Source: UBA7672 sp041398245 (GTDB lineage: Bacteria; Pseudomonadota; Alphaproteobacteria; Caulobacterales; Hyphomonadaceae). Taken from it: a stretch of DNA of 64,000 nt. The stretch lies in the NCBI GenBank assembly GCA_041398245.1, contig JAWKVC010000001.1, positions 1 through 64,000 of the forward strand, in the 5' to 3' direction. Positions 34,914 through 44,619 of the stretch are shown in pieces. Positions within the stretch are counted from its first letter, which is position 1. Every line of letters begins with the position of its first letter. The notes beneath the pieces were generated by a model. It worked only from the letters and a program-made list of their open reading frames with translations. It was not told the origin of the DNA and made no database searches. Both the position numbers and the translations under genes were made by a program.

Positions 34914-37748
34914 TCAAACGCCCGGCACAGCCTCATCCGTCGACAGCGGCCCGAGTTTTCGGGTCCGCAGATCGGCTACCTGCCCCTGGATCTGGGAAAG
35001 GCGCTGCGTGAGCGCTGGAAAGTCCTTGAATCCCAGATGCTTGGCGAGCCATCCCTTCAGCCCTACGGAGGCGGTCTCTGGCTCAAACCGGTCGCCGGAT
35101 GCGATCCGCAGAGCCTGCTGCAGATTGAGCTGAAGACCGAGGCCATCGATCAGCAGCGCTGCTTCGCCCGGTGCGAAATGGCCGCTGGCGGCAAGCGCCC
35201 GGATGGCGGCGAGCGAACCCGGCTGGATGGCGCCGGGCGTCGTAGCGGCGGCGCACAGGATGGCGTGCTGCGTCAGGAACTCGATATCCACCAGTCCGCC
35301 CGGAGCAAGCTTCACGTCCCACATCGAATGCGGTTTCCGCTCGCGCGCCATGCGCCGCCGCATATCCGCGACGTCTTCAGTGATTTTGGGATCGGCGCTC
35401 TTGGCCATCAGGGCCTTGCGCGCCGCTTCCAGAATCCGCCGGCCGAGGTCCCTGTCGCCCGCAACCGGCCTGATCCGGGTCAGCGCCATGAACTCCCACG
35501 TCCAGGCTTCTTCGAGATAATAACGTTCGAACGACGAGAAGCGGACGGCGACAGGCCCGGCGCGGCCGGATGGGCGAAGCTGCATGTCCACTTCGTAGAG
35601 CGATCCTTCTTCCGTCGGAGCGGAGAGGGCCGCGATCAAACGCTGCACGAAGCGTGTGGCGAGTTGCACGCTGCCGTCGTCGGCCGGCTCATAGACCAGC
35701 ATCAGATCGAGATCAGATGTCGATGTCAGCTCGCGTCCGCCGAACTTGCCCAGTCCGCAGACCGACCACGCACCGATCCTGCCTTCGAACTTCCCGGATA
35801 TCTCCTGCTCGCAGACATCCGCCAATCCGCCAACGCAAGCGTCGGCCAGATCGGCATAGGCAACGCCCGCTTCGTTGGCGCCGATGGCGCTGCGCAACAG
35901 CTGATAGCCGATGCGGAAGGACTCCTCCCTGTGAAAGCGACGTGCGGCGTTGAGCTTTTCCTCGAAACCTTCGGCGCGGGCGAGGCTGTCCCGCAGCCGT
36001 TTCGCGCGCGAGCCCTGATCATCAAGATGAGCTGGCTTGCTGAACGATCGCTCCAGCATTGCCTCCAGCAGCGCGGGCCTACGCGCAAGGTCTGCGGCGA
36101 GCTTCGGTGCGAACGCCATTGTCTGGATGACGTCGCGCGTGAGGCCTGGCTCAGCCAGCATCAGCGACATGACCTGCACACCGGAATTCAGGCCGGACAG
36201 GAACTCCCGGAAGCGATCAAACGCGACGTCGGGCTCTCCGGCCCGCGACATCGCTTCAAGCAGGCGCGGACCGAGCGATGTCAGCAGCTGCTGCGCGCGG
36301 GCGGATCGCGTGGCCGGAATGGACCCGCGATGCCATTGCTGGAAGGTGTGGATGACACGCGAAGGGTCGCCGAAGCCCATCTCCTTCAGGGTCGCAACCG
36401 TCCCGGGGTCATCGTCGACGCCGGTGAAGACGAGGTTGCCCGCTTCGCCGGATAACCGCTCCTCGGTCGCGAACAGGTCCGAATAGGCCCCATGGACCCG
36501 ATTGCGGACACTGGCGATGTCCGCCTCGAACCGGGCCATGTCGTCATAGCCGGCAAGCCGCGCGACCGCTTCGCGCTTCTCCTTGGTCATCGGAATGCGA
36601 TGGGTCTGCTCGTCGTTGAGCATCTGCACCCGGTGCTCGATGCAGCGGAGATAGTCGTAGGCGCGGCACAGATCATCGACCGTTTCGGGCGCGACGACCT
36701 GCGCGTCAACCATTGCCCGCAACGCCGCTTTCGTTCCTGGCGCCCGCAGATGCGCCATGCGCCCGCCCAGAATGAGCTGCTGGACCTGCGTGAAGAACTC
36801 GATCTCGCGGATGCCGCCCCGCCCAAGCTTCACGTCGAAGTCCGGCGACGCCAGCTCGGCGTGCCCGCCATGCGCGTGAATCTGGCGCTTGATGGAGTGG
36901 ATGTCAGCTATCGCCCAGTAATCGAGATGCCGGCGCCAGACATACGGCTTTAGCTCATCAAGATAGGCCTTGCCCGCAACCTGATCGCCCGCACAGACAC
37001 GCGCCTTGATATGGGCCATGCGCTCCCAGTTCTGGCCGACGCTCTCATAATATCCTGTCGCGAACTGGGTGGAGATCGCCGGGCTGGTGGAGGCGGGGTC
37101 GGGCCGCAGGCGCAGGTCCGTCCGGAAGACATAGCCGTCGGCGGTTCGTTCCTCGAGTATTTTGACCAGATCGCGCGTGAGGCGCGTCATGCCCTCCTTC
37201 ACGCGCTGCCCGGTCACGGGAAGCAGGTCGAGATCAAACAGGACGATCAGATCGATATCGCTGGAATAGTTGAGTTCGTGTGCGCCCATCTTGCCCATGG
37301 CCAGCACGAACAGGCCCGGCATTTCGTCGCTGTCACGCGTCTCGCCGAGATGGCCGGACGCCCACGAGGCGCGAATGGCGAGGCGCAGCGCCGCCTGCGT
37401 CGCCGCATCAGCAAGGCGGGTGAGGCCGCCCACAACCTGGTCGAGCGTCCACAGGCATGCGAGATCGGCCGCAGAAATCGCCAGCTGCCCCGCTTCCTTC
37501 GCCCGGCGCATCCGCCGCGCGGCCTCTTCCTGCGGACCGATAGCGCCGGCTGCAAGAATTTCCACAACAGCCTGATCAACAACCTGAGCGGGACCGCTTC
37601 TTGCAATCGCCTCAACCACGTCCGGCCGGCGGGACATCATGCGCGCGATGTGATCCGAGAATCGGGGCGCAAGCTCAAGCGCGGCGCGAACATCGCCCGC
37701 GGCCCCGGCAAGCGGTCCAAAGCCCAATTCCTGAAGTCGATGCGCCAT
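34914..37748 (-). CDS. glnE: Glutamine synthetase adenylyltransferase/adenylyl-removing enzyme
   Basis: At 944 residues this is a complete bifunctional GlnE. It has two nucleotidyltransferase domains, each with its metal motif: SDIDLIVLFD near residue 160 (adenylyl removal) and SDLDLMLVYE near 675 (adenylylation), each followed by a GlnE helical domain. A PII-binding linker region lies between. The enzyme turns glutamine synthetase on and off according to nitrogen status. It follows the histidine kinase gene by 40 bases on the same strand, a neighbourhood common in Alphaproteobacteria. Confidence 0.96.
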   Translation of the reverse strand: MAHRLQELGFGPLAGAAGDVRAALELAPRFSDHIARMMSRRPDVVEAIARSGPAQVVDQAVVEILAAGAIGPQEEAARRMRRAKEAGQLAISAADLACLWTLDQVVGGLTRLADAATQAALRLAIRASWASGHLGETRDSDEMPGLFVLAMGKMGAHELNYSSDIDLIVLFDLDLLPVTGQRVKEGMTRLTRDLVKILEERTADGYVFRTDLRLRPDPASTSPAISTQFATGYYESVGQNWERMAHIKARVCAGDQVAGKAYLDELKPYVWRRHLDYWAIADIHSIKRQIHAHGGHAELASPDFDVKLGRGGIREIEFFTQVQQLILGGRMAHLRAPGTKAALRAMVDAQVVAPETVDDLCRAYDYLRCIEHRVQMLNDEQTHRIPMTKEKREAVARLAGYDDMARFEADIASVRNRVHGAYSDLFATEERLSGEAGNLVFTGVDDDPGTVATLKEMGFGDPSRVIHTFQQWHRGSIPATRSARAQQLLTSLGPRLLEAMSRAGEPDVAFDRFREFLSGLNSGVQVMSLMLAEPGLTRDVIQTMAFAPKLAADLARRPALLEAMLERSFSKPAHLDDQGSRAKRLRDSLARAEGFEEKLNAARRFHREESFRIGYQLLRSAIGANEAGVAYADLADACVGGLADVCEQEISGKFEGRIGAWSVCGLGKFGGRELTSTSDLDLMLVYEPADDGSVQLATRFVQRLIAALSAPTEEGSLYEVDMQLRPSGRAGPVAVRFSSFERYYLEEAWTWEFMALTRIRPVAGDRDLGRRILEAARKALMAKSADPKITEDVADMRRRMARERKPHSMWDVKLAPGGLVDIEFLTQHAILCAAATTPGAIQPGSLAAIRALAASGHFAPGEAALLIDGLGLQLNLQQALRIASGDRFEPETASVGLKGWLAKHLGFKDFPALTQRLSQIQGQVADLRTRKLGPLSTDEAVPGV

Positions 37749-37788
37749 CCTGTGTCAGGCCCTGCGGTCAGCTGGATCTCGGGGAATG

Positions 37789-39180
37789 CTAGGCTGCCGG
37801 AAGGATCAGGCGCGCCGCAAGCCCTACATTTGGCGGCGCCAGGCCAGCCGTGTCGAGCACGAGCCTTCCCCGGTGCGCCTCGGCCACGGCGGAGGCGAGG
37901 CTGAGCCCCAGTCCGCTGCCGGGCTGGCTGCGCGACTGTTCCAACCGCACAAAGCGCTCGACCGCACGTTCGCGATCTTCAGCGGGAATCCCGGGCCCGG
38001 AATCAGTCACGGTCAGTTCGATTTCCCCGCCGGGCAGCCGCTTGACGCCGAGGCCGACAGCCCCGCCTTCAGGCGTGTATTTCACCGCATTGTCCAGCAG
38101 ATTGGACAGGGCCTGCGCGATCAGCCCCCGGTCAGCCTGCACAAAGGCCTCGCCATCCGGCGTATAGGTGAAAGTAAGGTTCTTTTCCTCGCAGGCAGGC
38201 TGATAGAGTTCCGCCAGTTCATCAGTGATGCCGGTCACATTGATCCGGCGGAATGAGCCCGTGGCGCCGGCCTGCACGCGCGACAGGCGCAACACGGAAT
38301 TGAACGTCTCCAGCACGCCGTCGACATCCTCGATCGACTGCACCAGCGCGGACCGCGGACCATCGGAGTCCGTGCCGCGCAGGCCCGCCTCAAGCCGATT
38401 GCGCAGGCGCGTCAACGGCGAGCGAAGGTCGTGCGCGATGGAATCGCCCGCTGACCGCGACGAGATCACAAGCCGTTCGAGTTTCACCAGCATCGCGTTG
38501 ATCTGTTCGGACAGACGGTCGAATTCATCACCCGACCCGTAGACCGGTGCGCGCCGCGTGAGGTCGCCGGCCATGACTTCCTCCGTCGTGTGCGCCAGCT
38601 CTTCCGCGCGCTGCGCCGCCGACCGCGAAATCACCACGCCGCCGATCAGCGACAGCACAAAGCCAACAACGGCCGAGCGCCAGACCACGTCCGTGATGCG
38701 GCGGTTCATCTCCCCGAGCTGGCCGACATCGTAGGCCACCATCAGCACGCCACCCTCGGACAGCCGCGATATCCGCCCCTCGGCCGACCTTCGGACCATC
38801 TCGCCGCTGGGATTGCGCACGTCATAGTCGAACTTCACATCGATCACCTGCCCCTCAGGCGCGGGCGCAGGCATGAAGTCGAAATCGCCGGCGATCTTCT
38901 GGCCGGTTCCGTCCTGCAGCAGATAGAAGAACTTGCCGCGCGCGCCCGACCGTTCGGCGACCGCCTGAATCAGGCGATCGAAGCCACCGCGGTTCGCGGC
39001 GGACAGCTCCTGGAATTCCGCGTTGAGCTCGGCTTCCGCCTGCCGCGCCAGCTGGCCAGCGGTCTCATAGTAGAGATACGCCAGCAGCGACGCCGAAAAG
39101 AGAATGAAGATCGAGGCATGCAGCAGCGCCAGCCGGAACGTTGTCGTCCGGACCAGCGCCGGCAGGCGGCCGATCTTCAT
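37789..39180 (-). CDS. Sensor histidine kinase with HAMP domain
   Basis: The 463-residue kinase has two membrane helices (about residues 15-37 and 165-190), a periplasmic domain of 125 residues, a HAMP domain (190-240), and HisKA/HATPase domains. The phosphoacceptor His is in SIAHDLRSPLTRL near residue 248; NLLDNAVKY, DSGPGIP and GSGLGLSLA form the ATP site. It lies 11 bases after the OmpR-type regulator gene, clearly its partner. The position behind degP suggests envelope stress sensing, which is inference. Confidence 0.93.
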   Translation of the reverse strand: MKIGRLPALVRTTTFRLALLHASIFILFSASLLAYLYYETAGQLARQAEAELNAEFQELSAANRGGFDRLIQAVAERSGARGKFFYLLQDGTGQKIAGDFDFMPAPAPEGQVIDVKFDYDVRNPSGEMVRRSAEGRISRLSEGGVLMVAYDVGQLGEMNRRITDVVWRSAVVGFVLSLIGGVVISRSAAQRAEELAHTTEEVMAGDLTRRAPVYGSGDEFDRLSEQINAMLVKLERLVISSRSAGDSIAHDLRSPLTRLRNRLEAGLRGTDSDGPRSALVQSIEDVDGVLETFNSVLRLSRVQAGATGSFRRINVTGITDELAELYQPACEEKNLTFTYTPDGEAFVQADRGLIAQALSNLLDNAVKYTPEGGAVGLGVKRLPGGEIELTVTDSGPGIPAEDRERAVERFVRLEQSRSQPGSGLGLSLASAVAEAHRGRLVLDTAGLAPPNVGLAARLILPAA

Positions 39181-39191
39181 GGCTCAGCGCT

Positions 39192-39863
39192 TCATGCTTC
39201 GAGGCGATAGCCCGCACCGCGCACCGTGTGCAGCAGCGGACGTTCGAAGTCCTTGTCGATCTTGCCACGCAGACGCGAGACGTGAACGTCGATCACATTG
39301 GTCTGCGGATCGAAGTGATAGTCCCACACCTTCTCCAGCAGCATCGTGCGCGTCACGACCTGACCGGCATGGCGCATCAGGAATTCCAGCAGGCGGAATT
39401 CGCGCGGCTGCAGGTCGATCTTCTGTCCGTCGCGGTGAACCGTACGGGCCAGCAGATCCATCTCCAGACCGCCAACGACAAGCCGCGTCGTCGGGATATC
39501 GCCCGTCGCCCGGCGTCCGAGGGCTTCGACACGCGCGACCAGTTCGCTGGGCGCGTAAGGTTTGACGAGATAGTCGTCGCCGCCAGCTTGCAGGCCTTCA
39601 ACGCGATGATCCACCTCGCCCAAGGCCGACAGGAACAGGGCCGGAGCCCGCCCGCCGGCGTCGCGATAGCGCTTCACAAGCTGCAACCCATCCATGCCGG
39701 GCAACATCCGGTCGACCACGAGCGCGTCATAGTCGCCCGCGCGCGCCTGGTTCAGACCCGACTCGCCGTCGCCACACACATCGACCGCGTGGCCGGCTTC
39801 GCCCAGCACCTGCTTGACGAAGGCTGCCGCTGACGCGTCGTCTTCAATGACGATGACCTTCAT
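39192..39863 (-). CDS. OmpR-family response regulator
   Basis: The 223-residue protein has a receiver domain with acidic Glu7-Asp8-Asp9 and phosphorylation site Asp51 in VVDRMLPGMDG, and a winged-helix DNA-binding domain (residues 128-223) with LQPREFRLLEFLMRH and VIDVHVSRLRGKI. An AGGA lies six bases before the ATG. It starts three bases after the degP stop and precedes its kinase, so degP and this two-component pair are likely one operon. Confidence 0.94.
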   Translation of the reverse strand: MKVIVIEDDASAAAFVKQVLGEAGHAVDVCGDGESGLNQARAGDYDALVVDRMLPGMDGLQLVKRYRDAGGRAPALFLSALGEVDHRVEGLQAGGDDYLVKPYAPSELVARVEALGRRATGDIPTTRLVVGGLEMDLLARTVHRDGQKIDLQPREFRLLEFLMRHAGQVVTRTMLLEKVWDYHFDPQTNVIDVHVSRLRGKIDKDFERPLLHTVRGAGYRLEA

Positions 39864-39866
39864 GCG

Positions 39867-41402
39867 TTATCCTGCCGGCGCAATTTCAATCGGACGAAGA
39901 ACGGTAAGATCGCCACACCTCGCCTGATTGCCACACCCAACACGTGCGACAACATCCTTCTTGCCCTGCGCGAGCGCGGCGGCGATCGCGTCCTGGTAGT
40001 CCTTCGGGGTTATCACGGCCTTCATGTTGATCTCGAGGATCGCGTCGCCCGGGAAGATGTTGGCGTGCGCCAGCGCGCCGCGCGGCTCCACGGTCACGAC
40101 GATGAGGCCCGAACCTGCAGTGCCGACGTCGAACTTGGCGGACTCCTCAGGCGTCAGCTGGCGGATCGTGCCGCCATCGACGGTCACGTCTTCAGGGCTC
40201 GGACGCGGCGGCTTCATGCCGGCGCGCGCAGGATCAGGCTCGTTGGCCGCAAGCGCACGTTCGTCGCGCGCCCGCACGGTTACGCGCACGGTCTGCTCCT
40301 TGCCGTCACGGATGATACGGAAGGTGTTCTCGGACCCGGCAAGCAGGCTGCCAACACGCTGGGTCAGCTGGCGCGTGTCTTTTACATCATCGCCATTGAC
40401 CGAGATGATGACGTCGCCGCGCTTGATGCCGCTGGATTCAGCCGGCCCGCCTTCCGTCACCGAGCGCACGATGGCGCCGGACTTGTGCTTGAGGCCCCAA
40501 GCGTCCGCGAGGCGCGTGTCCAGGCTCTGGATCTCGACGCCCAACCAACCGCGAACCACCTTGCCGTCACGGATCAGCGTGTCGGAGATCGTCTTCGCGG
40601 CGTTGGCTTCGATGGCGAAGCCGATGCCCACGCTGCCTCCGCCCGTGTCGGAGAAGATCATCGTGTTCACGCCAATGACTTCGCCATCAAGGTTGAAGGT
40701 GGGGCCGCCCGAATTGCCGCGGTTGATGGCGGCGTCGATCTGGATGAAGTCGTTGTAGTTGCCGCTGTTGAACTCGCGCCCGTCAGCCGAGACGATGCCG
40801 GCCGTCGCCGTGCCGCCAAGACCGAACGGGTTGCCAACCGCGACGACCCAGTCGCCAACGCGCGGCTTGGCTTTGGTCGCGAACTGGACGAACGGATAGG
40901 ATCCGGCCTTCTTGACCTTCAGCACGGCAAGGTCGGTCTGCTCGTCAGACCCGATGATCTCGGCTTCGAGCTGCGTTCCGTCCTTCAGCGACACGATCAC
41001 TTCGCGCGCATTCTCGACCACGTGATGGTTGGTGACGATGTAGCCGTCGCCCTTGATGAAGAAGCCGGAACCGAGCGCGCTGCCTTCCCGGTCCTGGGGC
41101 TCGCTGTCTTCGCCTTCGCCGAATTCATCCTCGTACTCGTCGAAGCCGGGCAAACCACGGAACTGATCGAACACCCCCGCGCGCGCCGCCGCCTTGATTT
41201 CCGTCGTCACCTGCACGCTGACCACCGCCGGACTCACCCGGTCGATGAGATCGGCGAAGGTGATCGGCGCCCCGGCGGGCGGAGTCACCTTGATGGGCTT
41301 GTTGTTCTGGGCGAAGGCTGGCGCCACAAACGCTGGCGCAGCGAGCGCGAGGCCCGCTGCGATCAGGCCAGCGCGAGCTGCTTTCCGACCCATCCGCACC
41401 AT
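39867..41402 (-). CDS. degP: Do/DegP-like periplasmic serine protease
   Basis: The product (511 residues from this start) is a periplasmic protease/chaperone. It has a signal peptide ending near APAFAQ, a trypsin-like domain with His127 (TNHHVV), Asp157 (DLAVLKV) and Ser231 (GNSGGP), and two PDZ domains (about 255-350 and 400-490). An acidic loop (EYEDEFGEGEDSEPQD) follows the first strand. GGGAG lies eight bases before this ATG; another ATG at 41417 is nearly as good. It degrades misfolded envelope proteins. The 252 bases to ccmH hold no gene, only short weak stem-loops. Confidence 0.95.
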   Translation of the reverse strand: MVRMGRKAARAGLIAAGLALAAPAFVAPAFAQNNKPIKVTPPAGAPITFADLIDRVSPAVVSVQVTTEIKAAARAGVFDQFRGLPGFDEYEDEFGEGEDSEPQDREGSALGSGFFIKGDGYIVTNHHVVENAREVIVSLKDGTQLEAEIIGSDEQTDLAVLKVKKAGSYPFVQFATKAKPRVGDWVVAVGNPFGLGGTATAGIVSADGREFNSGNYNDFIQIDAAINRGNSGGPTFNLDGEVIGVNTMIFSDTGGGSVGIGFAIEANAAKTISDTLIRDGKVVRGWLGVEIQSLDTRLADAWGLKHKSGAIVRSVTEGGPAESSGIKRGDVIISVNGDDVKDTRQLTQRVGSLLAGSENTFRIIRDGKEQTVRVTVRARDERALAANEPDPARAGMKPPRPSPEDVTVDGGTIRQLTPEESAKFDVGTAGSGLIVVTVEPRGALAHANIFPGDAILEINMKAVITPKDYQDAIAAALAQGKKDVVARVGCGNQARCGDLTVLRPIEIAPAG

Positions 41403-41654
41403 TCGAAATTCTCCCATCTTCCGTCTTCCAGTCTGCGCCCGTGCGACAGGCGAGTTTCGACAATTCATGACGCAGTTTCCAGCCTGGCTGCCTCACACGG
41501 GCAGTCCGGAAAACAGCGGCCAAGCACGTTCCCGGAAGCATCCTCGCCCGGGGCGACGCAACTCAACTAACGCCTTACTTTAAGGCAATCCTGCGGCAGC
41601 GCCAGTGGCGCATCTGGCGGATTCCGGGCCAATTTATCGGCATCCTGCGCGTGA

Positions 41655-42068
41655 TCAGTCGCCTTCGGCGTTCCGGTCGTCGGGCACGGGGTCGAGAGCT
41701 TTCGGCCGGTTCCTCACCAGCCTGAGGCCGATCCAGACAAGCCCGCCTAGCACCAGCACGAACGGAAACCCCCACAGCAGCATGCCCCAGCCGTCCATCG
41801 GAGGCCGGAAGGCGACGTACTGGCCGTAACGGGAAACGAAGAAATCGCGGACCTGTCCGTCGGTTGCGCCTTCGGCCACCTGCTTGCGAATCATCCGCCG
41901 GGCGTCGACCGCCATATCAGCGGTCGACTGCGACACCGGCTCATTCTCGCACACCATGCAGCGCAGCTCGCGCATCAGTGACTGCGCGCGCGCCTCCTGC
42001 ACCGGATCAGGCAGCGGTTGTTCCAGCGGTTGGGCCTGAAGCAGCAGCGCGATGAGCGGAGCGATCAT
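41655..42068 (-). CDS. ccmH: Cytochrome c maturation protein CcmH/CycL
   Basis: The 137-residue protein has an N-terminal signal, the redox motif LRCMVCENEPVSQS (CxxC pair), a three-helix bundle domain and a C-terminal membrane helix (residues 100-120; MLLWGFPFVLVLGGLVWIGL). It reduces or presents apocytochrome c thiols for haem ligation with CcmF. Its ATG overlaps the ccmF stop in ATGA. It ends the ccmIEFH row. A longer open frame extends upstream but is the shadow of ccmF. Confidence 0.95.
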   Translation of the reverse strand: MIAPLIALLLQAQPLEQPLPDPVQEARAQSLMRELRCMVCENEPVSQSTADMAVDARRMIRKQVAEGATDGQVRDFFVSRYGQYVAFRPPMDGWGMLLWGFPFVLVLGGLVWIGLRLVRNRPKALDPVPDDRNAEGD

Positions 42069-44068
42069 GCCGACGCTCCGACTCCGGCTTCGGGCGTGGC
42101 TGGCTTGTCGGATGAGGCGGGTTTTTCGGATGCAGCCGTCCCGGCCGGCGCCGGCGCACGCCGCCGCAGCCGCGCGGCCAGCGACATGAAGCCGCCAAGC
42201 GCGATCAGGCCCGCCCCGCCAAACACCCAGTCGATCAGCGGGTGATGCGCGATGCGGATGCGCCAGACGCCGGCCTGGTCGCGCAGCTGGTCCCCCAGCG
42301 CGACATAAACATCGCCCGTCGGGGTCTTGCGGATGGCGACTTCGGTCGTGCCCATGGCCGAGACCGGGTAGCTGCGCTGTTCGGGTTGCAGCAGTTCCGT
42401 GCGGCCGTCGTGCGTTGCAAGGATGTCGGCGCGGGTCGCCACATAGTTGGGACCATCCACCATCTTCACGCCCTGGAATTCGAACTGCCAGCCATTCATC
42501 TCTGCAATCTGGCCGGGACCGAGCGGGAAGGTCTGTTCGGTTCGCGCTGCGGTTTCGACCGTAGCGCCGATGACGAACAGGCCAATGCCGATGTGGGCGA
42601 TGGCCATGCCCCAGACGGTCAGCGGCAGGCGGATCAGGCGGCTGAATCCCCCCGCGCCCGCACGGCGCCAGAGATCCTGCCCCACACCGACGATGACCCA
42701 GACGCCGACCAGCACGCCATAGCCGAGGAATATGCCCCAGCCGCCCATCGCCATCGCAGCAATCGCCGCGACCACGGCGACGATGATCGACGGGATCAAC
42801 CATTTCACCAGCGGGGTCAGCTCGGCCTTGCGCCATGGCGCAGCCTGCGCAAACGGCATGAACAGCAGGAGGAACGCCACCATCGGCGCGAGCGTCATGT
42901 GGAAATAGGGCTCGCCGATCGACATCGAGGCCGCTTCCGGCGAGATCAGCTTCAGCTCGCCGAGCCACTGCAGCACCATCGGCGTCACTGTGCCGACAAG
43001 AACGAGCGCGGCGGAGACCGACAGGAAGAGGTTGTTGAGCACAAGCGCGCCTTCGCGGCTCACCGGGTCGAATTCCGGTCCCGGTTTCAGCGTCGGCGCC
43101 CGCCACGCAAACAGCCCGAGCGCAGCGCCGCCGGTCAGCCCGAGGCCGATGAGCAGGATGGTTCCCCGCGCCGGATCGGTCGCGAACGCGTGGACCGATG
43201 TCAGCACGCCCGAACGCACAAGGAATGTGCCCAGAAGTGACAGGCAGAACGCTACGACCGCAAGAAACACGGTCCACGAGGCCATGCCGCCCCGCTTCTC
43301 GGTCACGATCAGCGAGTGGACCAGCGCCGCTGCGACCAGCCAGGGCATGAAGGATGCGTTCTCGACCGGATCCCAGAACCACCAGCCGCCCCAGCCGAGT
43401 TCGTAATAGGCCCAGATCGCGCCCAGCGCGATGCCGATGGTGAGGAAGCTCCACGCGCCAAGCGCCCACGGGCGCGTGCGCCTCGCCCAGTCGCGGTCTA
43501 TCTCGCCGTTGATAAGGCCGGCGGCCGCGAGCGAGAACACAAACGACATGCCGACATAGCCGAGGTAGAGGAAGGGCGGATGCAGTGCGACCGCCGGATC
43601 CTGCAGCAAGGGGTTGAGCCCCGCGCCATCGAACGGCGGATCAAGCTGGCGCGTGAACGGGCTGGAGACGAACAGCAGGTAGACGAACGAACCTACGGTC
43701 AGCAGGCCCTGCACGCCCAGCGCGCGATCGCGCAGCTTGCCCTCACGCATGGTCAGCGCCGCCACAGCGCCATAGCCCGCCATGATGACACACCACAGCA
43801 GCATCGAGCCTTCGTGGTTCCCCCACGCACCGGCGATCCGATAAAGAAGCGGCTTCTGCGAGTGGGAGTGCGCCGCCACAAGCTCCACCGAGAAGTCGAG
43901 CCGGACGAAGCAAATGATCAGCGTCAGCATCGACAGCGCGGCGAACATCGCCGCCGCCACCGCAAGCCGCCGCGATGTTTCGCTTCCGCCCGTCAGCCCG
44001 AAGAAGCTCTGACCGATAGCCGCGCCAAGCGCGAGAAAGGCGAGCAGATGGCCGAGTTCCGCGATCAC
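42065..44068 (-). CDS. ccmF: Cytochrome c haem lyase subunit CcmF
   Basis: The 667-residue protein has about 15 membrane helices and the tryptophan-rich haem-handling motif (WGGWWFWDPVENASFMPWL, near residues 225-245) of the haem-handling protein superfamily. Periplasmic histidines include those in AWGNHEGSML. With CcmH and CcmI it attaches haem to apocytochrome c in the periplasm. The GTG start overlaps the ccmE stop (GTGA). Confidence 0.97.
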   Translation of the reverse strand: MIAELGHLLAFLALGAAIGQSFFGLTGGSETSRRLAVAAAMFAALSMLTLIICFVRLDFSVELVAAHSHSQKPLLYRIAGAWGNHEGSMLLWCVIMAGYGAVAALTMREGKLRDRALGVQGLLTVGSFVYLLFVSSPFTRQLDPPFDGAGLNPLLQDPAVALHPPFLYLGYVGMSFVFSLAAAGLINGEIDRDWARRTRPWALGAWSFLTIGIALGAIWAYYELGWGGWWFWDPVENASFMPWLVAAALVHSLIVTEKRGGMASWTVFLAVVAFCLSLLGTFLVRSGVLTSVHAFATDPARGTILLIGLGLTGGAALGLFAWRAPTLKPGPEFDPVSREGALVLNNLFLSVSAALVLVGTVTPMVLQWLGELKLISPEAASMSIGEPYFHMTLAPMVAFLLLFMPFAQAAPWRKAELTPLVKWLIPSIIVAVVAAIAAMAMGGWGIFLGYGVLVGVWVIVGVGQDLWRRAGAGGFSRLIRLPLTVWGMAIAHIGIGLFVIGATVETAARTEQTFPLGPGQIAEMNGWQFEFQGVKMVDGPNYVATRADILATHDGRTELLQPEQRSYPVSAMGTTEVAIRKTPTGDVYVALGDQLRDQAGVWRIRIAHHPLIDWVFGGAGLIALGGFMSLAARLRRRAPAPAGTAASEKPASSDKPATPEAGVGASA

Positions 44069-44532
44069 GTCGACGGACCTTCGCCGCAGGTCATCGACAC
44101 ATCCGACCCCGCCGCGCGCTTGAGCGAGTCGTAGGCTTCCTTCGGCATGTAGTTCTCATCGTGCTTCGCCAGCACCCGCGACGCGACAAGCGTGCCGTGG
44201 CTGTCAAAGCGGCCTTCGGCGACAACGCCCTTGCCTTCGACAACCATGTCCGGCGGGATGCCATCGAATTCCACGGGCACGGTGTGCTTGCAGTCGGTGA
44301 TGCGGAAAGTCAGCAGTTTGCCGTCCGCGCCGTGAGACTGGCTGCCGACCTCAATGAGCCCGCCAACGCGGACATTCTGCTTGAAGCTGTCGACGCCCTT
44401 GGCGGCGATATCGGACGGAGACTGGAAGAAAGCCACAGCGCCGCTGAGCCCGACGACGCCCAGCGCCACAGCGCCCGCCATCAGCACGCCGGCCGCGCCG
44501 ATAAACCAAAGCCTCTGGGACCGCTTGCGCAT
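44065..44532 (-). CDS. ccmE: Haem chaperone CcmE
   Basis: The 155-residue protein has an N-terminal membrane anchor (residues 8-30) and the periplasmic OB-fold ending in LAKHDENYMPKE, with the histidine that binds haem covalently before transfer to CcmF. The start MRKRSQRLW was chosen as it gives the usual length and places the anchor at the N-terminus; a GGAG lies 11 bases upstream. The extension upstream to 44619 is unlike the family. Confidence 0.96.
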   Translation of the reverse strand: MRKRSQRLWFIGAAGVLMAGAVALGVVGLSGAVAFFQSPSDIAAKGVDSFKQNVRVGGLIEVGSQSHGADGKLLTFRITDCKHTVPVEFDGIPPDMVVEGKGVVAEGRFDSHGTLVASRVLAKHDENYMPKEAYDSLKRAAGSDVSMTCGEGPST

Positions 44533-44619
44533 ATTAGGACCGGCTCCGTTCAGGGCAGTTTGGTTGTATATATTTGTCAGGGGACCGCAGCGCCAGCGAC
44601 ACGATGGCGCGAGATGCAA

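Noticed and set aside
34701..36455. A 584-codon open frame on the plus strand
   Set aside because: It is antisense to glnE and the sigma factor gene, which are fully supported; its product is rich in Arg, His and Pro, as usual for shadows in GC-rich DNA.
40065..41570. A 501-codon open frame on the plus strand
   Set aside because: It is the antisense of degP and has the His/Asp/Arg-rich composition of a shadow frame.
41403..41654. Small gene or riboswitch in the gap between ccmH and degP
   Set aside because: Only short weak stem-loops (such as GCCTTA/TAAGGC near 41572-41586) are present; no known riboswitch core or coding signature was recognised.
42069..43469. A long upstream extension of the ccmH frame
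   Set aside because: It lies inside ccmF in another frame; CcmH has a clear start with ATGA overlap at 42068.
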